Shown: in pieces, positions 51,404 to 59,480 of the stretch
Position numbering within the stretch: position 1 is the stretch's first letter
How the letters are laid out: each line of letters opens with the position of its first letter
Source of the DNA: JAKGBX01 sp965366835
GTDB taxonomy: Bacteria; Pseudomonadota; Alphaproteobacteria; Rhodobacterales; Rhodobacteraceae
Direction: 5' to 3'
DNA: 64,000 nt
Assembly: GCA_965366835.1 (NCBI GenBank)
Contig: CBDUGF010000003.1
Location: 5,162 to 69,161 of the forward strand
Made by a program: the position numbers and the translations under genes
The notes under the pieces: generated by a model
The model's database searches: none
The model's input: only the letters and a program-made list of their open reading frames with translations
What the model was told of the DNA's origin: nothing

Positions 51404-53656
51404 TTAGCCCTGGATCTTGTCGAGATCGGCCACCCGCAAACAGATGCCGCGAATGCGCGACAGCAAGTTGAGTCGGTTGCGGCGCAGCAAGTCATTGTCG
51501 GCATTGACCTGAACGGCTTCGAAAAACGCATCAATAGGTGCGCGAAGAGCGGCCATGGCTGCCATAGCAGCGGCGTAGTCCTCGACCTGCAACGCCGGGG
51601 CGATCTGGGCTTCGGCCGCGTCGAGCGCGGCAAAGAGCGCCCTCTCCTCGTCGGTCTCGGCAAATTTCACATCTGCGCCGAAGCTGTATTCGACACCGTC
51701 CTTTTCCTCGGCCTGCGACAGGATGTTGCCCACGCGCTTGTAACCCTGCAACAGGTTGTCGCCATCATCTGTCTTGAGGAAGGCATCAAGCGCCTCGGCG
51801 CGTTTGACCAGAAGGGTAAGGTCATCGTTGCCGGGCATGGCGAGGCAGGCGTCGATTACATCATGCCGGATGCCTTCCTCGCGCAGGTGCACCTTGAGGC
51901 GGTCATGAAGGAAGGAGAGCAGATCTGCGGAGAGATCGGGCAAGACCTCGCCCACCGAGAGCAAGAACGAGCCATCTCCAGTGTCGGGCGCACCGTCACG
52001 GGTTTTCAATCGGTCGAGCACGGCGTGAAAGGCCGCACCGAAAACACCATGCTCGGAGATTTCTTCAATGATCTCTTCCAGAGTGTCGATCTCGCCGGTT
52101 GACGCCTTGGCGCGGTTGAGCCCGATCTTGTGCAATACCAGATGCGCGTCGATCAGCCCGTCGAGATTGAGCCGCAATTCACCGGCCAGGATGATCCGGA
52201 TCACTCCCAGCGCGGCGCGGCGCAGGGCAAAGGGATCTTTCGAGCCGGTGGGCTTTTCATCAATCGCCCAGAACCCTGTGAGCATGTCGAGTTTGTCGGC
52301 CAACGCAACGGCGCGCGACACCGCGCCCGCGGGAACATCGTCGGACGGGCCAAGCGGAGAATAATGCTCTTGCGCCGCCTTGGCGACCTCGTCAGGCAAC
52401 CCGGCGGCCTCAGCGTAGTAACGCCCCATGAGCCCCTGCAATTCGGGAAACTCGTAGACCATTTCCGAGCTGAGATCAGCCTTGGCCAGCATGGCAGCCT
52501 GCTCGGTCAGGTCCGGATCGGCGCCGGTGATCGGGGCAAGGGCGCGCGCCAGGCGAGCGATGCGGACAATGCGCGCCGCCTGGGTGCCAAGCTGGCGTTC
52601 GAAGGTCACATTCTCGAGCTTGTCGAACCAGGCGTCCATGCCCGCACGGGCCACACGCAGATCGTTCTCCCAGAAGAACTTCGCATCCGACAGCCGCGCC
52701 GACAGCACCTTTTGATTGCCCGCCAGGATAGTCGCGCCCTGATCGGCGGTTTCGATGTTGGCGACGGTGATGAAGCGTTCGATCCGGCCGGTCTTGGGGT
52801 TCTTGACCGAGAAGAATTTCTGATGCTCCTTCATCGATGTTTGCAGAACTTCGGAAGGCAGATCTAGAAACACGGCGCCGATCTCGCCCATCAGCACCAC
52901 GGGCCATTCGACCAGCCCGGCGACCTCAGCCAGAAGCGCTTTGTCCTCAACCACTTCCAGACCGGCGGCGAAGGCGATGTTGGTGGCGTCCTGCCAGATG
53001 TGATCTGCGCGCTCGGCTGCGTCGAGGATGACGTGATCGCGCTTGAGCTTCGCCGCGTAATCGTCAAACCCGGCGACGGCGAAGGGTGCGCCGCCCATGA
53101 AGCGATGGCCGCGGGTGATGTTTCCTGCGGCGATTCCGTCCACGTTGAGCGGGACGATCTCGGCCCCCGCCTCTGTCGTCAGGATAGACAGGATCGAATG
53201 TAGCGGGCGCACCCAGCGCAGCGTGCCCGCTCCCCAGCGCATGGATTTGGGCCAGGGGAAATTGCGGATCGTCTGCTCCAGTACCTCGGCGACGATCTCC
53301 TCAGCCCTGCGGCCCGGCTTTTCGATAATTGCGAAGAACACGCGGCCCTTGGGTGTTTCGCGCTCTTCCAGTTGATCACGGCTAAGGCCCGCACCGCGCA
53401 GAAAGCCCTCGATGGCCTTTTCCGGCGCATCGCTACGCGGACCCTTGCGCTCTTCGCGCACGTTGGGGCTTTCAGCCAGCAGCCCGTCTATGGCCAGTAC
53501 CAGCCGTCGTGGGGTCGAAAACGCCCGGGCGCCGCCGTAGGTGAGGCCGGCCTCGACCAAGCCATCGGTCATCCGCTGCTTCAGATCGGCGGCGGCGCGC
53601 ACCTGCATTCGGGCGGGAATTTCCTCGGAGAACAGTTCAATCAGAAGATCAGGCAT
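51404..53656 (-). CDS. glyS: Glycine-tRNA ligase beta subunit
   Basis: tRNA-binding subunit of the alpha2-beta2 glycyl-tRNA synthetase. The 750-residue product opens with MPDLLIELFSEEIPARM, typical of GlyS, and contains GHRFMGGAPFAVAGFDDYAA, EWPVVLMGEIGAVFLDLPSE, EHQKFFSVKNPKTGRIERFI and a C-terminal anticodon-binding-like region. The start at 53656 lies two bases after the stop of the small upstream gene. Essential; third gene of the glyQ operon. Confidence 0.96.
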   Translation of the reverse strand: MPDLLIELFSEEIPARMQVRAAADLKQRMTDGLVEAGLTYGGARAFSTPRRLVLAIDGLLAESPNVREERKGPRSDAPEKAIEGFLRGAGLSRDQLEERETPKGRVFFAIIEKPGRRAEEIVAEVLEQTIRNFPWPKSMRWGAGTLRWVRPLHSILSILTTEAGAEIVPLNVDGIAAGNITRGHRFMGGAPFAVAGFDDYAAKLKRDHVILDAAERADHIWQDATNIAFAAGLEVVEDKALLAEVAGLVEWPVVLMGEIGAVFLDLPSEVLQTSMKEHQKFFSVKNPKTGRIERFITVANIETADQGATILAGNQKVLSARLSDAKFFWENDLRVARAGMDAWFDKLENVTFERQLGTQAARIVRIARLARALAPITGADPDLTEQAAMLAKADLSSEMVYEFPELQGLMGRYYAEAAGLPDEVAKAAQEHYSPLGPSDDVPAGAVSRAVALADKLDMLTGFWAIDEKPTGSKDPFALRRAALGVIRIILAGELRLNLDGLIDAHLVLHKIGLNRAKASTGEIDTLEEIIEEISEHGVFGAAFHAVLDRLKTRDGAPDTGDGSFLLSVGEVLPDLSADLLSFLHDRLKVHLREEGIRHDVIDACLAMPGNDDLTLLVKRAEALDAFLKTDDGDNLLQGYKRVGNILSQAEEKDGVEYSFGADVKFAETDEERALFAALDAAEAQIAPALQVEDYAAAMAAMAALRAPIDAFFEAVQVNADNDLLRRNRLNLLSRIRGICLRVADLDKIQG

Positions 53657-53657
53657 G

Positions 53658-54215
53658 TCATTCGCTTTCCGGTCCGGCATTTCCCGTCATCTGCGTTTCG
53701 GGCTTCGGCGTACAGCCATCGGGCACCGGCTGGCCATCGAAAACCTTTTCACCGCAGCGATTTATCTGATGCCAGGCATAGCCGCGGCCATCGGGAAAGA
53801 TTGCGACGACGCGGTCGATACCATAGTCGACGTTGGCTTGTCCGAGGAAAGCCATCGCCTCTCCCTGTTCCAGCGCGCGCCCAATGGCGAGGGCATCGAA
53901 ACAATCAAACCAGCCGGGGCCAACCAATGGCTCGGCGCCGTCGTAAGGCACGTAGGTTTCCGACATCATCGCCTGGCTCTGGCTGGTGATGAAACAGGCA
54001 CGATAGCGGATCGGCGAGGAACCGGCATCGATCGCCTTGAAGTCCTCGTAGAGGATCGGCTCGGCCACGCCGCCCGCCATGGTGGTAAGGATGACATCAT
54101 CGGTGCCATGCGCGCTCACCTCTTCATAGAAGGCATAGACCTGCAGATAATAGATCGCCGCTCCGGCGATTGCTGCGACGATCAAGATGAAACTCCCTGC
54201 CAGCTTGCCGCTCAT
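53658..54215 (-). CDS. Small membrane-anchored protein inserted between glyQ and glyS
   Basis: A 185-residue protein with one N-terminal helix (LAGSFILIVAAIAGAAIYYL) and a periplasmic part containing IRYRACFITSQSQAMMSETY, GPGWFDCFDALAIGRALEQG and a C-terminal NRCGEKVFDGQPVPDGCTPK, with four cysteines. Rhodobacteraceae proteins of this kind are labelled DUF6446 in current databases (from memory, uncertain). It overlaps glyQ by ATGA and ends two bases before glyS, so it is strictly co-expressed with the synthetase. Function unknown. Confidence 0.82.
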   Translation of the reverse strand: MSGKLAGSFILIVAAIAGAAIYYLQVYAFYEEVSAHGTDDVILTTMAGGVAEPILYEDFKAIDAGSSPIRYRACFITSQSQAMMSETYVPYDGAEPLVGPGWFDCFDALAIGRALEQGEAMAFLGQANVDYGIDRVVAIFPDGRGYAWHQINRCGEKVFDGQPVPDGCTPKPETQMTGNAGPESE

Positions 54216-55156
54216 GCCTCGGCACTCGCGCGCTCAAGCCCGCCGGCCTCGGTCTGAACGAAGGCGTCGGCGCAGGCCTTGGCCAGCGTTCGGACACGGC
54301 CGATATAGGCCTGGCGCTCGGTCACGGAGATCACCCCGCGGGCGTCCAGAAGGTTAAAAATGTGTGAAGCCTTGATGCATTGATCATAGGCCGGATGGGC
54401 CATGACAATGCGCTTGCCGGTTTTCGGGTCGGTGTGATCCTGATCGAGGATCGAGCGGCATTCGGCTTCAGCCTCTTCGAATTGCTTCAAGAGCACATCC
54501 GTGTTGGCCACGTCGAAATTCCAGCGCGAATATTCCTCTTCTGTCTGGCGAAACACATCACCATAGCTGAGCGCGATCGGCGCATCCGGATCGTTGTATG
54601 GCATGTCCATCACATGATCGATGCCCAGCACATACATCGCGAGGCGTTCCAGGCCGTAGGTCAACTCTCCAGAAACCGGATGACAATCATGCCCGCCAAC
54701 CTGTTGAAAATAGGTAAACTGGGAGACCTCCATGCCATCGCACCATACTTCCCAGCCCAATCCCCAGGCGCCGAGGGTGGGTGATTCCCAGTCATCCTCT
54801 ACGAAACGTATGTCATGCAGCGCCATGTCGATCCCGATGGCTTCGAGCGAGCCGAGATAGAGCGCCTGAAGATCGGGCGGGCTGGGTTTGATCAGCACCT
54901 GGTATTGGTAATAATGCTGCAGGCGGTTGGGGTTTTCGCCATAGCGGCCATCGGTGGGGCGGCGCGATGGCTGGACATAGGCGGCGGCCCAGGGGCGGCT
55001 TCCGAGGCTGCGCAGGGTGGTGGCGGGGTGAAACGTGCCGGCGCCCACTTCCATGTCGTAGGGCTGCATGATGGCACAGCCCTTTTCGGCCCAGTAGCTT
55101 TGCAGCCGCAGGATGATTTCCTGAAAGCTGCGGGGTTTGGCCGTCTCGGATGCCAT
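54212..55156 (-). CDS. glyQ: Glycine-tRNA ligase alpha subunit
   Basis: Catalytic subunit of bacterial heterotetrameric GlyRS. The 314-residue protein has class II motifs: SYWAEKGCAIMQPYDMEVGA, TLRSLGSRPWAAAYVQPSRR, NRLQHYYQYQVLIKPSP, WGLGWEVWCDGMEVSQFTYF and TYGLERLAMYVLGIDHV. ATG 55156 is preceded by AAGGG. It overlaps the small following gene by four bases. Confidence 0.97.
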   Translation of the reverse strand: MASETAKPRSFQEIILRLQSYWAEKGCAIMQPYDMEVGAGTFHPATTLRSLGSRPWAAAYVQPSRRPTDGRYGENPNRLQHYYQYQVLIKPSPPDLQALYLGSLEAIGIDMALHDIRFVEDDWESPTLGAWGLGWEVWCDGMEVSQFTYFQQVGGHDCHPVSGELTYGLERLAMYVLGIDHVMDMPYNDPDAPIALSYGDVFRQTEEEYSRWNFDVANTDVLLKQFEEAEAECRSILDQDHTDPKTGKRIVMAHPAYDQCIKASHIFNLLDARGVISVTERQAYIGRVRTLAKACADAFVQTEAGGLERASAEA

Positions 55157-55328
55157 GATGTGCCCTTGTTTCCTTGCCAGATGCGAAGTCGCGCCCTGCT
55201 TACTGGCGAGGCGCGGGAGGGTCAATTGCGCGCTCACGCATTATTTGGGTGCAAGACCCGGGAGATTTGATAAAAGTCCGAGCAGACTCAACGAGCAAGC
55301 GCGACAGGCCAAGGGCATTTCAAAGACT

Positions 55329-57077
55329 ATGATACGACTTTTTTCAACGGTTCTTCTGATCCTCATTTTCAATCTCAAATCGGTGCATGCGCAACAGGAT
55401 ATCGCCTGGGTGCAGGTCGAGGCGCATCCCAGCCTGACAACCACACAAAACCGCATCCGCGCCTATGCCGGGCGGTTGGCGGATGTGAACGGCTTTGCCT
55501 TGGGCGGCGGCTGGTACGGGATCGTGCTGGGGCCGTATACACGCGAGGATGCGCAGCGGGTATTGACCGTCTATCGCGCCGAGAGCGAGATCCCGCAGGA
55601 CAGTTTCATCGCCTATTCAAGCGCCTTCCGGCAACAATTCTGGCCGGTCGGGGCGAACTTGTTGAACCTCCCGCAAGCGGCTGTTCCGCCAGTGGAAAAT
55701 ACCGATCAGGCGGCGCAGACGCCAAGCCCCGAAGCCACAGAGCAACAGATCGCGCCGGCGGATGAGACGCCGCGCGAGGCGCGCCAGAGCGAGGCCGAGT
55801 TGAGCCGCGAGGAACGCGAGGCGTTGCAGGTGATGCTGCAATGGGCCGGGCATTACCAGGGCGCCATCGACGGCGCCTTCGGGCGCGGTACACGCGGCTC
55901 GATGGCAAGCTGGCAGGAGGCCAATAGCTATGAGGCAACCGGCATTCTGACCACCAAACAGCGCGCTGCGCTGCGCCAGCAATACAACGCCGTGCTCGAA
56001 GGGCTCGGCCTTCGGGCGGTAACAGACACCACCGCCGGAATCGAAATGCAAGTACCTCTGGGCATTGTGGAATTTTCGCGATACAGCCCACCTTTCGCGC
56101 ATTTCGAACCGACCGGCGACATCCCTGCGCGGGTACTCATGATCAGCCAGGAGGGCGATCAGAACACGCTCTACGGGCTCTATGACATCATGCAGACGCT
56201 CGAGTTGGTACCCGAGGCGGGAGCGCGCGAGCGCAAGCAGAATTCCTTTGTGCTGATCGGTGAGGGCGGCGATTTTGTCTCCCATACCGAGGCGCAGCTC
56301 GAGGGCGGCATGGTCAAGGGCTTCACCCTGGTCTGGCCCGCCGGGGACGAGGAGCGGCGGACCCGCCTGCTGGGCGAAATGCAGAACAGTTTCAAACGCT
56401 TGGACGGGGTGATGGACCCGGCCGCCGGGACCGGTGACGAGCAGGATATCGACCTGGTTTCGGGCCTCGAGATCCGTCGTCCCAAACTGTCGCGCTCGGG
56501 ATTTTATGTCGATTCGCGTGGCACGGTCGTGACCACGGCGCAGGCGGTGGAACAATGCAGCAAGATCACTCTGGACGACGATCACGAGGCAGAGGTTCTG
56601 CTGCGTGACGCGGCCAGCGGCATTGCCGTCTTGCGCGCCACCGATATGCTGGCGCCAGCCTCCGTCGCGGCGCTCAGGATCGGTGTGCCGCGGCTGCAAT
56701 CGGATGTCGCGGTGTCCGGGTTTTCCTATGAGGGTGTGCTGGGTGCGCCGACGCTGACCTTTGGTAAACTGAGTGATATCAAGGGACTGCAAGGCGAAAC
56801 AACGATGAAGCGGCTGGCGCTGAACGCGCTGCCCGGCGATGCGGGTGGGCCGGTCTTCGATGATGGCGGCGCGGTGATGGGGATGCTTCTGCCGAACCCG
56901 GACGGCGCCCGAAAGCTGCCCGAGGATGTCAGCTTCGCGATGGATTCCGAGACCATTCGCAAGGTGCTGAGCAGTGCCGGGATCAGCGTCTCGACTCCGA
57001 TCGCGGGCGGCCTCGTGGCACCGGAAGACCTGACCCGCCAGGCCCAGGGCATGACCGTGCTGGTGAGTTGCTGGTAA
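55329..57077 (+). CDS. Secreted SPOR-like/peptidoglycan-binding protein with a triad-less trypsin-fold domain
   Basis: A 582-residue secreted protein. After a signal peptide ending at HAQQ (about residue 22), a SPOR-like region (about 24-95; WVQVEAHPSLTTTQNRIRAY, FALGGGWYGIVLGPYTREDA) is followed by a PQ-rich linker and a PG_binding_1 domain (about 155-225; EALQVMLQWAGHYQGAIDGA). The C-terminal third is trypsin-like (FYVDSRGTVVTTAQAVEQC, GVPRLQSDVAVSGFSYEG) but the catalytic His, Asp and Ser are replaced by Gln405 (TTAQAV), Gly431 (SGIAVL) and Ala505 (GDAGGPV). It is thus probably a scaffold or inhibitor-like pseudo-protease, not a protease. Confidence 0.8.
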   Translation: MIRLFSTVLLILIFNLKSVHAQQDIAWVQVEAHPSLTTTQNRIRAYAGRLADVNGFALGGGWYGIVLGPYTREDAQRVLTVYRAESEIPQDSFIAYSSAFRQQFWPVGANLLNLPQAAVPPVENTDQAAQTPSPEATEQQIAPADETPREARQSEAELSREEREALQVMLQWAGHYQGAIDGAFGRGTRGSMASWQEANSYEATGILTTKQRAALRQQYNAVLEGLGLRAVTDTTAGIEMQVPLGIVEFSRYSPPFAHFEPTGDIPARVLMISQEGDQNTLYGLYDIMQTLELVPEAGARERKQNSFVLIGEGGDFVSHTEAQLEGGMVKGFTLVWPAGDEERRTRLLGEMQNSFKRLDGVMDPAAGTGDEQDIDLVSGLEIRRPKLSRSGFYVDSRGTVVTTAQAVEQCSKITLDDDHEAEVLLRDAASGIAVLRATDMLAPASVAALRIGVPRLQSDVAVSGFSYEGVLGAPTLTFGKLSDIKGLQGETTMKRLALNALPGDAGGPVFDDGGAVMGMLLPNPDGARKLPEDVSFAMDSETIRKVLSSAGISVSTPIAGGLVAPEDLTRQAQGMTVLVSCW

Positions 57078-57122
57078 AGCCTTCGTTGCTGCATCGTTCA
57101 AAGAGGTTAACCGCGACGAAGT

Positions 57123-57176
57123 GGCGAAAAACCGGGGGGTGATTCCCGGCTGTCGCCCGGCTGTCGCGCGTATGAC
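57123..57176. repeat. Intergenic repeat, family B copy 2
   Basis: On the minus strand this reads GTCATACGCGCGACAGCCGG, then GCGACAGCCGGGAATCACCC, then CCCGGTTTTTCGCC. The core (57140-57163) matches 35184-35207 at 23 of 24 bases in opposite orientation. A near-perfect palindrome GCGTATG-A-CATACGC follows at 57168-57182. Confidence 0.6.
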
Positions 57177-57226
57177 ATACGCCGCCGTATGGATGTGGCT
57201 CCAAAATCCTTACCCGACCGCGCGCC

Positions 57227-57328
57227 AAAGCGTTTCAGGTTAAAGCGGAATCGAAATGCGCTGCCTCTCACGTGCCGCGAGAATGCGCATTTCGATCCGC
57301 GTGTTTCAATGGAAACCTGAAACGCTTT
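57227..57328. repeat. 102-bp hairpin repeat, family A copy 2
   Basis: AAAGCGTTTCAGGT (57227-57240) pairs perfectly with ACCTGAAACGCTTT (57315-57328). An inner arm GCGGAATCGAAATGCGC pairs with GCGCATTTCGATCCGC apart from one base. The 13-mer AAACCTGAAACGC at its right end recurs at 3135-3147. With family B it fills most of the 441-bp gap 57078-57518, where no gene is visible. Confidence 0.65.
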
Positions 57329-57518
57329 AGACAGTGTTGCCGGCGGCACGATCTTTTCGGGTTCACTAAAATCCGCGACGTTCCGCAGCCGCGATCCGCC
57401 CCCGGGTTAACGCTTTGGCAAGCATCGAAGGCCAGTCTTGGCGACATGCGCATCCACGCATCCCGAGGAAGCCGGGCCGGCATGGTCAGGGCACGCGGGC
57501 GAGCCAGGAGACGAATTC

Positions 57519-57857
57519 ATGATCAAGACAGCATGCGCCGCGATGGCGCTGACGGCGACAGCCCTTTTTCCGGTCATGGCCGGTGCGGGCGGCTTGAAAA
57601 TGCCGCAGACCGGAATTTTGCAATCGAAGGTCATCGAGGCAAGATCGGCGCAGCGCGCGCCGACGGTGATGCCTCCGGCCAACTACCAGGGCCAGTGGTG
57701 GACCCATCCGGCGGGCTGCCAGTATTCCCGCGCCGGGCGCCCGGGAGAGATCGTGTGGTTCCTGACATCGATTCCAAAGGGCGCGCGCTGCCCGGAGTTC
57801 ATCCAGCAGAAGGCCACCGATCATATCTATCGCACGCCCTACATGATCGACGGGTAA
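57519..57857 (+). CDS. Small secreted protein of unknown function
   Basis: A 112-residue product with a signal peptide (about 1-24, ACAAMALTATALFPVMAGAG) and a short mature domain containing PPANYQGQWWTHPAGCQYSR, PGEIVWFLTSIPKGARCPEF and a cysteine pair that may form a disulfide. ATG 57519 has AGGAG upstream. I do not recognise a named family. It stands alone between a repeat-rich gap and a convergent gene. Confidence 0.72.
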   Translation: MIKTACAAMALTATALFPVMAGAGGLKMPQTGILQSKVIEARSAQRAPTVMPPANYQGQWWTHPAGCQYSRAGRPGEIVWFLTSIPKGARCPEFIQQKATDHIYRTPYMIDG

Positions 57858-57888
57858 CGCGCGTGCGCGGTGCGTGCAAGCACACACC

Positions 57889-59478
57889 CTACGCGGTGAG
57901 CGCCGGGGTCATGCGGATCAGTGTGGGGCGGTCGGCCTTGAGGGCGGCGCGCGTGGCCTGTTGCAGCTCCTGCAGGGTGGCGGGCTCTGTCGCGCCGGCG
58001 CCGTAGGCTTCGGCCAGCTTCAGGAAATCAGGATTGCGCGCGACCACGGCGTTGGGCGCGATCTGACTGGCGATCATGCAGTCTTCGATTTCGCCGAGCT
58101 TGCCATTATCCCAGAGCAGGATCGGCAGCGGCAGGCCGAGCTCGACCGCGGTGCCCAGTTCCTGAAGCGTGTATTGAAAGCCGTAGTCGCCGGCGATGGC
58201 GAGGGTGGGCAGGCCGCGACGCGCCACCGCGCCGCCGATGGCCGCAGGCAGGGCATAGCCCAGGGTGCCGAACCCGGTGGGATGATGCCAATGGCCGGGG
58301 CGGGGCATGTCCCAGACCTCCTTGGCGACATAGGCGAACTGGGTCATGTCGGAATAGATCATCGCATCATCGGGCAGGCAGGCGCTGAGCGCGTCGCAGA
58401 TCGGAACGATGCCGGGGCGCTCTGCATCGACCTCGGCGCGGGCCTTGGCGCGATAGGCGGCGATGTCTTCCGGCGACCAATCCGAACCTTGCGGCGCCTC
58501 GGCTTCGCAGGCTTCGATCAGCGCACCGAGAAAGTCGGGCGCGTCGGCCTGAACATGCCAGTCGGCGTGCATCGCGTCGGTCAGAACCGCCGGATCGAGA
58601 TCGACGCGCACCATCGGCGCGTCATGCCCGGGATGCGCACGCCAGAGATCGACCTCTCCCAGTTCGGTGCCCACGGCGATCACCGCGTCGGCCCGCGCCA
58701 GCAGATCCTTGCTTTGCGGCCGCGGCAGGGTCGCTCCCAGATAGAGCGGATCGTCGCTGGCGATGATGCCGCGCCCGGCATAGGTAACGATACTGGCGAT
58801 GTTGAGATGTCGGCAAAGAAACCGGGCCGAGTCTGCGCCCTTGACCGCACCGCCGCCGAAGATGAAAAGCGGCCGCCGAGCGTTCTTGAGAACCCGCAGT
58901 GTCGTGGCAAGGCCTGGTGCAGTGATGCCCGCGGGGCGGGTCGGGTGCATCGCGGCTGGCGCGGGCGCGGCCGGCGCGCCCAGCACCCGGATCGGAACCG
59001 AGAGGTGTTTGGGCCGAGGCCGGGCGCCGGTAAATTCGCCCAGCGCCCGGTCGATCAACTGATATGCCGCCTGCGCACTGCGGGCCTCTTCCGACCAGTC
59101 GCAGACACACGCCGCCGCGCCCCGCTGATCGCGCATCTGGTGCAGCTGGCCGCGGCTGGCGGCGGTCTCGTCAAGACACGAGGAAATCACCAGCATCGGC
59201 ACCGAATCCGAATAGGCCTGGCCCATCGGCGTCATGATATTGCACAAGCCCGGGCCGGTGATGACATAGGCGACACCGGGGCGGCCCGAGGCGCGGGCAT
59301 AGCCATCGGCCATGAAGCCCGCGCCCTGTTCATGGCGCGCGAGGATATTGGTGATTCCGGCCTCTTCGATGCCGCGATACATCTCGATATTATGCACACC
59401 GGGGATGCCGAAGATCACATCGACGCCGCGATCCTTGAGCATGTGGGAAATCTGCGCGCCGAGCGGACGGTCGGGCAT
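57889..59478 (-). CDS. ThDP-dependent 2-oxoacid decarboxylase (AruI / 5-guanidino-2-oxopentanoate decarboxylase-like)
   Basis: The 529-residue protein has the three-domain layout of thiamine-diphosphate enzymes. The activating Glu50 lies in NILARHEQGAGFMADGYARA, preceded by GIPGVHNIEMYRGIEEAGI. The central domain has RRPLFIFGGGAVKG. The ThDP/Mg site in the C-terminal domain reads LAIAGDYGFQYTLQELGTAV ... LLWDNGKLGEI. GIPGVHN and the HEQ context resemble AruI of the arginine transaminase pathway (from memory) more than acetolactate synthase, which needs a regulatory subunit not found here. It lies two bases after trkH. Confidence 0.82.
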   Translation of the reverse strand: MPDRPLGAQISHMLKDRGVDVIFGIPGVHNIEMYRGIEEAGITNILARHEQGAGFMADGYARASGRPGVAYVITGPGLCNIMTPMGQAYSDSVPMLVISSCLDETAASRGQLHQMRDQRGAAACVCDWSEEARSAQAAYQLIDRALGEFTGARPRPKHLSVPIRVLGAPAAPAPAAMHPTRPAGITAPGLATTLRVLKNARRPLFIFGGGAVKGADSARFLCRHLNIASIVTYAGRGIIASDDPLYLGATLPRPQSKDLLARADAVIAVGTELGEVDLWRAHPGHDAPMVRVDLDPAVLTDAMHADWHVQADAPDFLGALIEACEAEAPQGSDWSPEDIAAYRAKARAEVDAERPGIVPICDALSACLPDDAMIYSDMTQFAYVAKEVWDMPRPGHWHHPTGFGTLGYALPAAIGGAVARRGLPTLAIAGDYGFQYTLQELGTAVELGLPLPILLWDNGKLGEIEDCMIASQIAPNAVVARNPDFLKLAEAYGAGATEPATLQELQQATRAALKADRPTLIRMTPALTA

Positions 59479-59480
59479 GG

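Noticed and set aside
55329..57077. Active serine protease (Deg/HtrA or trypsin-like)
   Set aside because: All three catalytic positions are replaced (Gln405, Gly431, Ala505), so an active-protease call would be misleading.
57340..57400. tRNA-like T-loop (GGGTTCACTAAAATCC)
   Set aside because: The matching acceptor, D and anticodon stems cannot be drawn, and the T-loop lacks the usual GTTCRA-N2 consensus.
57889..59478. Acetolactate synthase large subunit
   Set aside because: No small regulatory subunit gene is next to it, and the N-terminal GIPGVHN and HEQ regions resemble the guanidino-oxoacid decarboxylase group more closely.
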